Shown here one piece after another: positions 37,038 through 48,910 of a stretch of 64,000 nucleotides of DNA. A program made the position numbers and the translations under genes. The notes beneath the pieces are model-generated. The model saw only the letters and a program-made list of their open reading frames with translations, did not search any database and had not been told where the DNA came from. This DNA is from Saururus chinensis (taxonomy: Eukaryota; Streptophyta; Magnoliopsida; Piperales; Saururaceae), in assembly GCA_035235625.1 (NCBI GenBank), contig CP141149.1, forward strand, positions 14,325,893 to 14,389,892. The letters run 5' to 3'. The number at the start of each line of letters is the position of its first letter. The first letter of the stretch is position 1.

Positions 37038-40000
37038 TAAGATCTCTTATCGAAAACCGGTTTTCGTTTCACTTTAATTATTGGTTATCGTGAGGTTAAC
37101 ACGTTTTCTGATTTATTCAGTGGTTTTAAAGATAAATTATGTTTATGATGGTTTTAATCAAAATTAACTTTTTAATTAGTTGTTTTAAATGATTTTAAAT
37201 CAAATGTGAATTTTTAGAATTTTTCTGAATTTTTACTATTTTTCCGAAAATTAGGGTTTGGTGGGACCCCCTGTGGGCCCCACTATCGAAATTTGGGTTT
37301 TTGGACCAAATAAACCTAGACATCAACACAAGACTTTACAAAAAATTTCATAATTTTTCCAGGTTTTATTAGTGCTCAAATAACTAAATTACCTATTTTT
37401 AGACTATTTTTCTATTCATACCCCACAATTTACCCATATACACCCTACGAACTTACTATAAAGGCCAAACCTGAGCCATTCCCATTTTGGGAATAGGCTG
37501 AGAAGGAGAGGTTAGGCCTAATCCCCAATTAGGCCCGGATTAGAAGGTGTTAAGATAAGTCCATTCTAATTAAGCACTAAATTCTAGCTTTCCTCCTAAT
37601 CCCTTCTGGATCTACCATTTCCCCTTTGCTTTGATTCGTTTTTAAACATCAAAACTACTTATTTGCATCTTTACTTCAAACCCTAGCTCTAAAAATCCGA
37701 TTTTTATGTTCAACAAGCCCTAAATCTAAGTTTTTGATTAGAGTTTTCTTTGTTAAATCAGTTTTAATGGAGTTTAATTCAAACTCTATGTCTTTGTAAG
37801 GTTTTTAAGAAGGGTGACCATCAAATCCAAGCCTAATCAAGGGATAAGGTAATGGATTTTTGAAATTTTAGTCTTCCTATGGTAAAACTCTTGATTTTAT
37901 GGTTTGTTTTGAATGGAATTACTTGATCTAGTACTTTAATTGCATGATTTGTAAATGGTAATCTTTAATCCTAATTTCATAGGGTTTTATCTTGTTATAA
38001 TGTGGATTAGCATTCTGGAAGGTATTGTGAAGTTTTAATGTCATTTGAGTTGTTAGATGGAGATTTTAAGATTTATCAATGGAGTTTCGGTTTGAAAATT
38101 GAAATGAAGAAGATGACCAAAAACTGCTTTATTGGCGTTAGAACGGCCCTGCATGGCATTCGAACGGCCACACTACAGTTTTGGCATTTTTCCTGTTTTG
38201 CCGATCGAACAGCCCTGCAGGGCGTTCAAATGGCTACACTGCAGGATTTGACAATTTTATGTATGTTGCTTATTTTGACATATCTACTTCAAAATATCAT
38301 TTTTATATTTATGTAGAGTGTTTTGATCTATAATAAGCTACTTGAAGAGCATTCTATTGATGTTAGAAGTTATAGTATATATATTTAAAGTTATGTGGTA
38401 TGGCTTGTGGTTGGTTATATGATATTGGAATTACCATCTTAAAGTTATAAATGGCTGATTCTCTATGGTTAGGTGTATTTTCAATAGAGCTACAACATAC
38501 TAATGGGCTGATATGTCATGTTGAGATGTGGTTAATTGATGTGTGAATGTTAGTGTTATGTCTTGACTCAAGTATGAAGTGAATCATCTTATATGTGGTT
38601 AGCTTGTGGTTAAGCTTTGATTTGAGTTACGATTTTAATGATTCTTCTCCTATGATTTTCGTTGTAATTCATGATTAGATGTTAATGCTCATGTGTAGTG
38701 TGATGGTGAGTGAATTACAAACATGTTGATATGTATTGATTGAAGTGCTTCTACTATGTGCACACACACATGTGGGGTTAATGATGATGATGAGGTTTGT
38801 TATTATGATTATGAATGATGCATTAAGGGCTGATGAGAGCACTTATCATGAATTAGGATTCAGGTATGCCTTGCCCACGTATGTACCATGTTGCATGCAT
38901 CATGAAAATGTATTTCCAATTGAGGCTTTATCGAGATTAATCTAATTTGATCGATTGGATGCAATGTGGTGAAATTGCGTGCCGGTTTAATCGGTTATAA
39001 CTTAATCAAAACTTGATTGGTCCGAAAGGACATGTTTTGATTTGAGCTCCGTTGTGGAACATGTGCACTCCCTAGGTTGAGTCTAGTTAAATGGAGTTAT
39101 GTAGGGACAAGTTGTGTACTTGTCTTGTGGATTGAGATTATTGTGATTATCTAGACCCTGAGAATCCAGTTGGTTTGTCCGAGTGCACTAGCTTACCAGG
39201 TATTGTTGCTTGAGACTTCGGTCTTGATAAGCAGGAGTTGCTCGAAGGCTTTGGCCTTGAGGAGCAGGAGTTGCTTGAGACTTCGGTCTTGATAAGCAGG
39301 AGTTGCTCGAAGGCTTTGGCCTTGAGGAGCAGGAGTTGCTTGAGACTTCGGTCTTGATAAGCAGGAGTTGCTCGAAGGCTTTGGCCTTGAGGAGCAGGAG
39401 TTGCTTGAGACTTCGGTCTTGATAAGCAGGAGTTGCTCGAAGGCTTTGGCCTTGAGGAGTAAGAGTTGCTTGAGACTTCGGTCTTGAAAAGCAGGAGTTG
39501 CTCGAAAGCTTTGGCCTTGAGGAGCAGGGCAGGAGTTACTTGAGACTTCGGTCTTGATAAGCAGGAGTTGCTCGAAGGCTTTGGCCTTAAGGAGCAGGAG
39601 TTGCTTGAGACTTCGGTCTTGAAAAGTAGGAGTTGCTCGAAGGCTTTGGCCTTGAGGAGCAGGAGTTGCTTGAGACTTCGGTCTTGAAAAGCAAGAGTTG
39701 CTCGAAGGCTTTGGCCTTGAGGAGCAGGAGTTGCTTGAGACTTGGGTCTTGATAAGCAGGAGTTGCTCAAAGGCTTTGGCCTTGAGGAGCAGGAGTTGCT
39801 TGAGACTTCAGTCTTGACAAGCAGGAGTTGCTCGAAGGCTTTGGCCTTGAGGAGCAGGTTTATTCTCTATGTGTATGGACTTGCATGTTGGACTAGTGTG
39901 TGTGTGACACTTATACATGCATGATGAATGAGAATGTTGATGCACGGTTGGATATGTATGTTAGAGATATATTTCATGCAGGTTGATATGATGTGATGCA

Positions 40001-40928
40001 TGGTTAGATATGTATGTTAGAGATACATTTTATGCAGGTTGATATGATGTGATGCATGATTGGATATGTATGTGAGAAATACATTTCATGCAGGTTGATA
40101 TGATATTGAGGCATGATTTGATATGCATGTGATAGATACATTTCATGCAGGTTGATATGATGTTGAAGCATGATTTGATATGTATGTGAGAGATACATTT
40201 CATGTAGGTTGATATGATGTTGAAGCATGATTTGATATGTATATTAGATATACATTCCATGCAGGTAGATATGATGAGAATGACACTATGTGAATTATAC
40301 ACTATGATGCAGGTTTAGGTGATGGGTCTGTGTGATCAGAAAATGATACATCTTATCAATCTTTGATCTGAATGATTATATTGTTATGCTATCGTTTTTC
40401 CGATGATAATAGTTATATTAAAAACCATTGCTGAGTTTGTTAAACTCACCCCTTTTTCTTGTGTTTTTTGATTTGGGGCTGCGTGGCGCGACACGCAGAC
40501 GGACAGGATCTCCTGTTTGAGGAAAGATCGGAGATGACTTAGATGTGATTGTGGAGACTCTTATATGACTTATTTTTATTAGTTTATTCTTTATGTTTAG
40601 AACATTTGTGTATGGTTCTCTGTTGGATTTATGCTACTTTATACAGTTGTGTTGCTTAAGACCTAATTTAGAGCCAGTGTGGGCTATGGTTGACTAAGCA
40701 TGTGGGTTTGAGACGAGTCGTTTATTTTGAGTTAAGCGACTCTCTTTCTTTTCTACTTATTTACTCTTGTTCAAAGGAATGTGCATACTCCGTAATTCTG
40801 TTAGATCGCCCGTATTTAGGGTTAAGTCTTCTGCTAAACCAAATCTCAATTTTCCCTCGTCGCCCCCGCACGCTTGACCAGCCCCTGGACTGGGTTCGGC
40901 TCGGGTCGGGCAACGCTGGGGCGTGACA
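37038..40928 (-). mobile_element. Solo LTR C (3.9 kb) nested in solo LTR B, inverted
   Basis: On the plus strand it starts TGTAAGATCTC and ends GGGGCGTGACA, the complement of the A and B ends, with a perfect TATCA duplication (37033-37037 and 40929-40933). It is the same family as A and B. It carries the stem-loop (40432-40448), two dyad modules (38133-38235), the 56-bp minisatellite inverted (39945-40280) and a private 65-bp array (39205-39858). B and C together form a large inverted repeat. No coding domains. Confidence 0.9.
39205..39858. repeat. Minisatellite, 65-bp unit, about 10 copies, in solo LTR C
   Basis: Each unit contains CTTGAGACTTCGGTCTTGA and CTCGAAGGCTTTGGCCTTGA around GCAGGAGTTG. 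Unit starts at 39241, 39306 and 39371 fix the period at 65. The halves resemble each other, so the unit is probably itself a diverged duplication. The 207-codon minus-strand frame across it is a by-product of the repeat; I do not treat it as a gene. LTRs A and B lack the array. Confidence 0.9.
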
Positions 40929-43889
40929 TATCATATCATGCATCACATCATATCAACCTGCATGAAATGTACCTCTAACATACATATCCAATCATGCATC
41001 ATATTATATTCACCTGCATGAAATGTATATCTAGCATACATAGCATATCATGCATTACATCATATCAACCTCCATCATGGAGTAATCACCATTTAGTGTC
41101 ACACAGACGGGAACACAAACAAGGCCACGAAGGCATGTCATAGTCCAAAATTCTACACAAGAATTCAAGAAGTTTGGGGTTGTCAATCCCTAAAGCTGCT
41201 TGCCCTGGACGATCCTGGCCAAGGATGTCCCATTCTCACACAGAGAATCTAGAGCAGGGGTGTTCGCCCAGTGACATCTCCTGCGGAGGGGAGAGCCCAA
41301 ATTCCCACACAGGGAACCCTAAAACACGTGGTAGCAGGTGCACACGGCATACCACACTGGATTCTCAGGGTCAAGATGACACTCATAATAATAATCTCAA
41401 AATCCGCAAGACAAGTAGACAACTTGTCCCCACATAATTCCATTTCTCTAGACTCAACCCGGGGAGTATACACGTTCCACACAGGAACTCAAAGCAAAAC
41501 ATGTCCTTTCGGACTAATCAAGTTTCGATTAAGCCACGACCGATCAATCCAGCACGCAATTTCACCACATTGCATCCAATCGATCAAATTCGATTAACCT
41601 CAATAAAGCCTCAATTGGAAATCTATTTTCATGATGCTTGCAATATGGTACATACGTGGGCAAGGCATATATGAATCCTAATTAACGATAAGTGCTCTCA
41701 TTAGCCCCTAATGCATCATTCATAATTATAATATCAAGCTTCAACATCATCATTAAACCCCACATGTGTGTGTACCTAATAGAAGCACTTCACTCAATGC
41801 ATTTTAACATGCTTAAAATTAACTCACTACCACACTACACATGTGAATTAACATCTAATCATGAATTCCAGCGGAAATCATAGAAGAAGAATCATTGAAA
41901 TTATAACTCAAATCAAAGCTCAACCACAATGGCTAAACACATATAAGATCATTCACTTCATCCTTAAGCCATGACATTCACTAACATCCACACATCAATT
42001 AACCACATCCTATCATGACAAATCAGTCCATTAGTAGGCTGTAGTTCTACTGAAAATATACTTAACCATAGAGAATCAACCATTCATAACTTCAAGATGA
42101 CAATACCAACATCATACCTCCAACCATAAGTCATTCCACATAACTCTAAATATATACCTCAACTTCATAGCCTCAATAGTATGCCTTTCCGATAGCATAC
42201 TATAGCTCAAAACACTCCACATTCATATGAAATTGGCAAGTTAAAGTGGAATCACATAAATAAATATCATGCAAATAGAACAAAAATCTGTTGTGTAGCT
42301 GTTGGAATGCCTAGGAGGGCCGTTCAATCGGCTAAACAGGAAATTTGTCGAATTGACAGTGTTGCTGTTTGAAAGCCCAGGAGGGCCGTTTGAATGCCAA
42401 CAAGGCAGAATCGACCTTCTTCCTCCTTTCGAATTTTCAAAACTGAAACTCCATTGATAAAACTCAAAATCACCATCTAACAACCTAAAAGCCATTAAAA
42501 GTCCACCATAACTTCCAGAATGCTAATCCACATCATAACAAGATAGCACCCTATGAAATCGGGATTAAAGATTACCATTTACTAATCATGCCATTAGAAC
42601 ACTAGATCAAGTAATTCCATTCAAAACAAACCACAAATCAAAAGTTTTACCATAGGAAGACTGAAATTTCGAAAGTTCATTACCTTATCCCTTGATTAGG
42701 CTTGGAATTGATGGTCACCCTTCTTGAAAACCTTACAAAGACATAGAGTTTGAATTAAACTCCATTAAAACTGATTTAACAAAGAAAACTCTAATCAAAA
42801 ACTTAGATTTAGGGCTTGTTGAACATAAAAATCGGATTTTTAGAGCTAGGGTTTGAAGTAAAGATGCAAATTAGTAGTTTTGATGTTTAAAAACAAATCA
42901 AAGCAAAGGGGAAATGGTAGATCTAGAAGGGATTAGGAGGAAAGCTAGAATTTCGTGCTTAATTAGAATGAACTTACCTTAACACCTTCTAATTAAGGCC
43001 TAATTGGGGATTAAGCCTAACCTCTCCTTCTCAGCCTATTCTCAAAATGGGAATGGCTCAGGTTTGGCCTTTAAAGTAAGTTCGTAGGGTGTGTATGGGT
43101 AAATTGTAGGGTATGAATAGAAAAATAAGCTAAAAATAGGTAATTTAGTTATTTGAGCACTAATAAAACCTGGAAAAATTATAAAAATTTTTGTAAAGTC
43201 TTGTGTTGATGTCTAGGTTTATTTGGTCCAAAAACCCAAATTTCGATAGTGGGGCCCATAGGGGGTCCCGCCAAACACTAATTTTCAGAAAAATAGTAAA
43301 AATTCAAAAAAATCCTAAAAATTCATATTTGATTCAAAATCACTTAAAACCACTAATTAAAAAGTTGATTTTAATTAAAACCATCATAAATACTATTTAT
43401 TTACGAAACCACCGAATTAATAAGAAAATGAGTTAACCATGCAATAACCGATAATTAAAAAGAAACGAAAACTGTTTTAAGATCAGAGATCTTACAGTAG
43501 CAACCCCTTAGACTTGGTGATGGACAGCAAAGTCCCCTTGGCAGTGGATAGCTAGAGGCTCCCTTGAGCACTTGGGCAACAACATCGGATTCGTTGGAGC
43601 ATCACTTGGTGCATTGGATAGCATAGAGGAGCATGTTGATACAAGTTTTAGCATGGGTAGGACTTGGTGGTGGGCTGGGTGCCACTACCACATAGGGATA
43701 GACTCCTATGATAGACATGACTCATCTATTCAGATTCAGCATTCTCTTAGTTCGAGAAGGAGACGGGGTAGTAGTCCCCCTTCAACCACAGAACTCTTGG
43801 AGACATTGGTGCAAAAACTTTTAGCTAAACAAGGAGTCTACAAATTTCCTAGTTTAGGCTAAGACAAGTTGCCTTAAGGGGTAGAATTG

Positions 43890-44200
43890 GAGAGGGAGCG
43901 AACCTCTTGTATAGGTGGGACTTGTAATGCCTAGTTGTAATTGGACTCAGTATGGGTTGAGCATATATAAAGGGAGGGGCGTAAGGCAAGCTAACCACTT
44001 TTGGACTTTAGATTTTTAGCCAACCTCTCCCTGCCATTGGTACGACGAATTGTAGCAACAAAGCATAGGGTGGAGCCCCTTTGCACATAGATGGTTTTGT
44101 GTTGTTGAGATCATCTTTCCCTTGCCCATATGAGTGGAAGGACGAAATTTATTGTTGGTTATATGGTGCGGCTAGGTTATCACGTAAGTAAATGCTAGGC
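43890..44200 (+). mobile_element. Possible 3' LTR fragment of the chromovirus
   Basis: AATTGGAGAGGGAGCG at about 43886 is purine-rich like a polypurine tract. It is followed by a promoter-like TATATAAAGGGAGG at 43975. The preceding 43497-43860 holds a 96-codon frame without a recognisable domain. No matched ends were found. Confidence 0.3.
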
Positions 44201-44220
44201 ACAATTTTTCACCCATGACA

Positions 44221-44455
44221 ACTTCCAAGATAAGCTGATGGTTGTGAAAGATGACTACCTGAGGAAGACTTCAGAATGCCTGAGAAATGTGAGAAGTCTT
44301 AAACTGCAGGCTTGGGAAGATCACTATCGTCTACAATTGTAGGAAATAAGGAATTTGGAATTCAAATGGCTTAAATATGCCCTATACTCTCAAGGTCTCT
44401 TCACATTTTCCTTCTGGGGATCCCAACTAATCACCAAAGGAATCTATATCCATAT
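44221..44455 (+). pseudogene. ABCC5/MRP5-like ABC transporter fragment
   Basis: The frame from 44223 reads FQDKLMVVKDDYLRKTSECL, RNVRSLKLQAWEDHYRLQL, then a TAG stop, then EIRNLEFKWLKYALYSQG and FTFSFWGS. This is the wording of the first transmembrane domain region of plant full-length MRP-type (ABCC) transporters, closest in style to ABCC5/MRP5, a vacuolar exporter linked to phytate. Only about 75 residues of a protein of about 1500 remain and there is an in-frame stop. No flanking exon of the same gene was found, so it is a gene fragment, possibly moved by a transposon. Confidence 0.8.
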
Positions 44456-46386
44456 TTTTATAATTGGTGGATTGATTATGGATACCACTTCTTAAAGACT
44501 TTGGAGATAGATATGATTCAGAATACTATTCTCATTACATTGATATTATGGCCGTAGGCATCAAATATAGCATCATTAAGTACAAGGATTTCCATGAATG
44601 CACTCGTGGTCACAAAATATACTGCCCTACAAGATTAGAATGACACCAGATTTTGTCAACACATGATTCTTTGGTGTCCATGGTCACCTAATATAATACT
44701 CTATTTCTTATCAAGTAAAAATGTCATAAATGTTGGTAAAACCATATAATGATAAGTTATAGAAGGACCATTGTGCTTGATTACTAAAAAAATATAGGCT
44801 TCCGTTATACACAGAGCAGAAACTGATAAGCTATATATGGTGGAAGTAATCTGCTACCTGGATTAATTTTTTTCCCTCAATGCCTTGCCTAGTCTTCTGC
44901 TTTCTAAGCAATTGTATAATTTCCATTGTTAGTTCTGTTATTTCCAACTGACTTTTGCTTCTTCAGAGAGCCCTATTTCAGAGTTTGACTTTATTATTAG
45001 GATGGAGTATAATGGGTCTCATGTCTGGTATAAATAGTAAAAGAGTACCAGGGATATCACAATGAGACGAGACCATTACTGGATTAGGGGCTCTCATACG
45101 GACATATAGCCTATAGGCATCGGAATATTTTGTAAGTTAAATATTCTGATTTTAAATATAAGAATATGGAAAAATTAATCTAAGCATATGTTCAGGTTGG
45201 TGGTGTTAGCCTAGGCATCATGAGCTGTTGGATAGAGATCTGATTGCACACATTAATAGATAAATGGGGGGTGGGTGAGCCTCCCCGAGTAATGTCCGTT
45301 ATTGGATTGCAATCTAATGGCCCACAATGCCCGGGTCACAGAATTAGGGTAAACACATAATAGTAAAATTGGCGTTAACAATGAACTTCAGAGTAAAGTT
45401 CACATCTTCATTGAACTATATGGAAACTCCGACCTACCTTCCATAAAAGCTAAACACAAGTAGATAAGGAACAAAAAGACACAACTATCACTTAAAATAA
45501 AGCATGGCTTGTTTACATGAGCCCGTGCTTACCGTCGATCGCATAAGCCGTGGCATCTTGGGCGGTTAGATTTCAATCTAATTGCTCATGTTACGGGGTA
45601 TGACTCATTCTTATACTCAGAATCAGTTTGTCCTTGTACTAAAGTATCTATGAAGAATTGTGTCCAAAAATGTCCTTTTCATCGTATCTATGTACTTGGT
45701 CGGATAATGCTTTTGTGCCCAAAAGTCAAAACGGGACGACGACTTTTGTATGCAAAAATAATTGAATTGAATGTTCTGGTTAAATGGACGAAAATACCCT
45801 CTGATTGATGTCGTTGAGCTGCAGAGAGGCCGGCCAGTGAGGTGTGAATAGCAAGGCGGAGCCGCCTACACCATCTACTATTATGAATAAGAGTCTTCTC
45901 ATGTACTCTGTCTTAAATTAATAGTACTTTGGCAAAAAATATAATTATTAATATGAAATAAAGGAAATATGTAATTTAAAATTTCTTGTTGGATGAACTT
46001 ATGGGCTTCTATGCACCTATTGATTGTAGGGCATCCTTTACATAAGAAAAATGTTGAATATGTAGAGAGGGGAACTTGGGAACTCTTGGATCTAGTTTCC
46101 AAGTTATTTTTATCACTATTTATAGGTGATGTGATAGCTTCCTATTGCTAGTCACTTAACCTTGTGACAAAAATTGGTCAGTCCTTTACCTAACATAGCA
46201 GCACCTGGCCTTAGCAATTCCTTTTATAAACATGGCTATCAATCTGTTCTATAATTTTGAAAGTCAATCTTTCACCTCTAAGAACTGTAATGTAATTTTT
46301 AGGTCGCTGCATTTGTAATCATAGGGGTTGTCTATTTGAAATTTAAAACTATACTAGCAATGTCTCAAATCAATAGCTCCATTTAG
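44456..46386. other. Intergenic, no gene seen
   Basis: No domain-bearing ORF. A decayed Stowaway-like end (TACTCTGTCTTAAATTAATA) lies at 45905. Words of the type TTGGATTGnnATCTAAT occur at 45290, 45570 and 47910 and may be traces of one old repeat family. Confidence 0.4.
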
Positions 46387-46857
46387 TAGGGGTGTAAATG
46401 GATGAACATGGACGCAGATAAGGCATACCCGCAACTGTTTATTTTTATGTTGCCCATGTGTTTGTTCATCCATATATGCCAAAAACAGACATCGCCAAAC
46501 AAAGTTGAAAGTTTGACATAGATGACTTTGTTCTCAAAATAAAGATAGTTAATAAAAAATTGATTAAAAAGTTAGTTATAATAATAGTGAAATAGTTTAA
46601 TATAATAAATAGATAATAATACTATGAAAGACACGTGAGAATATAATATATATTTTTTATAATATTTTTATGATAATTAACTATGTGATATAGGTTAGTA
46701 CTTTAGTATAAATTAAAAATAATAATTATAATAAAATATATAGTTGGCGGACGTAGACGACATCCTTCTGCTTTAGGGATAGATAAAAATACTATTGTCC
46801 ATTTTAATGCAGGCAAACACGGACACATATGGACATTAGATACCATTTATACTCCTA
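46387..46857. mobile_element. hAT-type MITE
   Basis: The left end TAGGGGTGTAAATGG and the right end CCATTTATACTCCTA are inverted repeats with two or three changes. Flanks CCATTTAG and CCATTTGC are an 8-bp duplication with two changes. The 471-bp body is AT-rich and non-coding. Confidence 0.7.
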
Positions 46858-48059
46858 CCATTTGCCTTTTCAAAATAAATTAATTTTTATTTATTTTAAA
46901 AAATTAAATAACATTTTTAATATAAGACAAATAGACTATATTAAAGTCTCTTTGAACTATATATCTTTGATTGGTTGATTTTGTAGGGCCTAATTCTTAG
47001 GTAAGAACTTTGGTGCTGGGGTAAACTCTTCTGGGTTAAGTCTCACATCCAATAACTTAAATAACACAATAGTCAATGCTTATTATAGTTTAGAGGGGGG
47101 GAAACTCACATATTTTTATCAATTCTGACCCCAAGAAGTTTCGTCTCCAACCTAACCAACATTCATTGATCCCCTTTATCGTTACTTTAAGCCATGATGT
47201 AACAAATAATATTTTTTAAATTATTTTTTATAACAAAGGGTGTTCGAGTCAATAGGACCCAACTAAAAATAAGTAGGGCAAACAACCTCTTAGACCATGC
47301 TTCATGAAGTGTGGTCTTGGCCATCCCACCTTGTTGTTATAATAACACACTCCCTTTATCCATATTAAGAGCTACATTTAGAAAAATAGTATTTTTTTAT
47401 TAAATACTAAAATTTAAAGAAAATAAGCTTACAATATTCTTTTTTAAGTACTCAATTACTTAATTTTAACAAAATAGAGCTATTAATTTGGAACTTTTTT
47501 TTTTGCCAAATTGAGCTATTAATTTAGGAAGCAGGAAGTAATAACTAACAAGGTGTTGGTTTAGTTAATTTAATCAACATGATAGTGAGATGACCATGAC
47601 CCAGGATCACAACTCATGAAGCAAAAGTCTAGAGTTTGAATATCTAATTGTGATGTATTTTAATCTCCTTACCCTACAAGGGTTAGGAGATTGGTGCCTA
47701 AGAGACGAATTAAATATCTAATTATAATATATTTATTTTTTTCAATAATTGTGATGTTTTTATTTCTAACTTTTAATTATGACAATGACACAATAATTAT
47801 GGACTACTTAGGTTATTAGGTGCAACCGCTCTATCATTATAACTTACACAAGTAATTTACTCATAGCGTATTATGTTTGGGCTTGTTAGTGTGAGCCTAT
47901 GCATAATAGGTCGTCGGATTGATATCTAAGAATATAAAGGGGTAGAAATTAATATGTCCCTTGCGTTATGTGCACTCACGTATTGTCAGATCAAAATTCG
48001 ACGATGCGCAATGTTTGAGCTTATATAAACAGGGCTCTTTGAAATTTTAATTTATTAAT
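46858..48059. other. Intergenic, MITE remnants, no gene seen
   Basis: Stowaway-like ends occur at 47350 (ACTCCCTTTATCCATATTAA) and about 47480-47520 (GAGCTATTAATTT). A segment at 47555-47650 has loose tRNA-like A and B box spacing but is too weak to call a SINE. Confidence 0.35.
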
Positions 48060-48910
48060 TTATTATTTCATATGCTTGCTTCATCTCATATTAAGGAAAA
48101 TTATGTAAACAATATTAAAAAAATAATTACTAAAATAACTGAAAGAAAAAATAATTACCAATATAGTGTTCCTTTTCGCTACACAAGCGTTGACACTTAC
48201 ATTTTTTTTAAAAAAAATCATAATTTCGTTCATTAGAATGAAAAAATTAATATATTTATCTGATTTTATCCTTTAGCATTGTATTGATTTCGTCATTCTA
48301 AATAACAAAATCAGTACAATACACTTATTTTGTCCTTATAAAGGACAAAATATATAATGAACTAATTTTGTCTCTTTCTTTCGTCCTCTCTTTTCACTCC
48401 TTTCTCTCTCTTCACACTCTCTCCTCTTTCTCTCTATTCACTATCTCTCTCCTCTCTCTTTTGGCTATCCCTCTTCATACTCTTCTCAAATAGATTATAT
48501 TTTATTTAAAATTTATTATTTTAATATATAACATATAATAAATAAGTAAGAAAAAAATTAAATTAAATTTCTTTACTTTCTTCCTACTCCTTAGAGCTGG
48601 GGTTCACGCTCATGTGCATGAGAGACAGGAAAAGAGAAATAGAAAGAAGAGAGGAGAGAGAAGAGAGAGAGAAGAGAGAGAAAGAGGAGAGAGAGAGGAG
48701 AGAGTGAAGAGAGAGGTAGGAGAGAGAATGAAGAGAGTGGAGAGAGAAGAAGAAAGATAGCCGAAAGAGGGAGGAGAAAGAGAGTGAATAGAGAGAAAGT
48801 GAATAAAGAGATGAGAGAAAGGAGAGGAAATGAATAGAGAGGCATGAGAGAAAGAGAAGAGAGAAAAGTGAGAGGACAAAATCACTTTATTATTGATTTT
48901 GTTCTTTTAT
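48060..48910. mobile_element. CACTA-like repeat fragment with CT/GA tracts
   Basis: The word GACAAAAT or its complement ATTTTGTC recurs (48295-48370, 48870-48905), including the palindrome ATTTTGTCCTT, ATA, AAGGACAAAAT at 48328-48352. A CT-rich tract (48365-48490) faces a GA-rich tract (48605-48890). Between them is the module TTAGAGCTGGGGTTCACGCT (about 48592-48625) that also occurs at 60375 and 63493. The layout mirrors the CACTA element at 15687-19186 with a different repeated word. Termini were not identified. Confidence 0.5.

Larger units (their letters stand above)
35945..43496 (+). mobile_element. Solo LTR B (3.66 kb plus nested insert)
   Basis: It begins TGTCACGCCCCGG and ends GAGATCTTACA. 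Flanks are GCAGC (35940-35944) and GTAGC (43497-43501), a 5-bp duplication with one change. It is interrupted at 37038-40928 by another LTR of the same family in inverted orientation. It carries the family's stem-loop (36426-36442), the 56-bp minisatellite and two dyad modules (42296-42400). A run of AAAGGGGG just before its start resembles a polypurine tract, so it could instead be the chromovirus 3' LTR. The four bases between that run and TG, and the flanking duplication, favour a solo LTR. Confidence 0.75.
30853..44200 (+). mobile_element. Decayed Ty3/gypsy chromovirus carrying nested solo LTRs
   Basis: Fragments occur in the order gag, protease, RT, RNase H, integrase, GPY/F and chromodomain, which defines a chromovirus. 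The 5' LTR, primer-binding site and N-terminal gag are missing. Stops and frameshifts break every domain. A solo LTR (34375-35728) separates the GPY/F region from the chromodomain. Another (35945-43496) lies just after the chromodomain ORF. The right edge is uncertain: 43497-44200 contains a promoter-like TATATAAAGGGAGG at 43975 that may belong to the element's own 3' LTR. Confidence 0.75.

Noticed and set aside
39147..39770. A 207-codon minus-strand ORF
   Set aside because: It lies almost wholly within the 65-bp tandem array of solo LTR C and simply repeats SNSCLSRPKS-type units. No start context, domain or conservation in LTRs A and B.
43497..43862. A 96-codon ORF (43572-43862) as a gene
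   Set aside because: No domain, located between the end of solo LTR B and an LTR-like promoter. Most likely the untranslated or decayed 3' part of the chromovirus.
47555..47650. Possible tRNA-derived SINE head
   Set aside because: Weak B box (AGAGTTTGAATATC), no poly(A) or poly(T) tail and no flanking duplication found.
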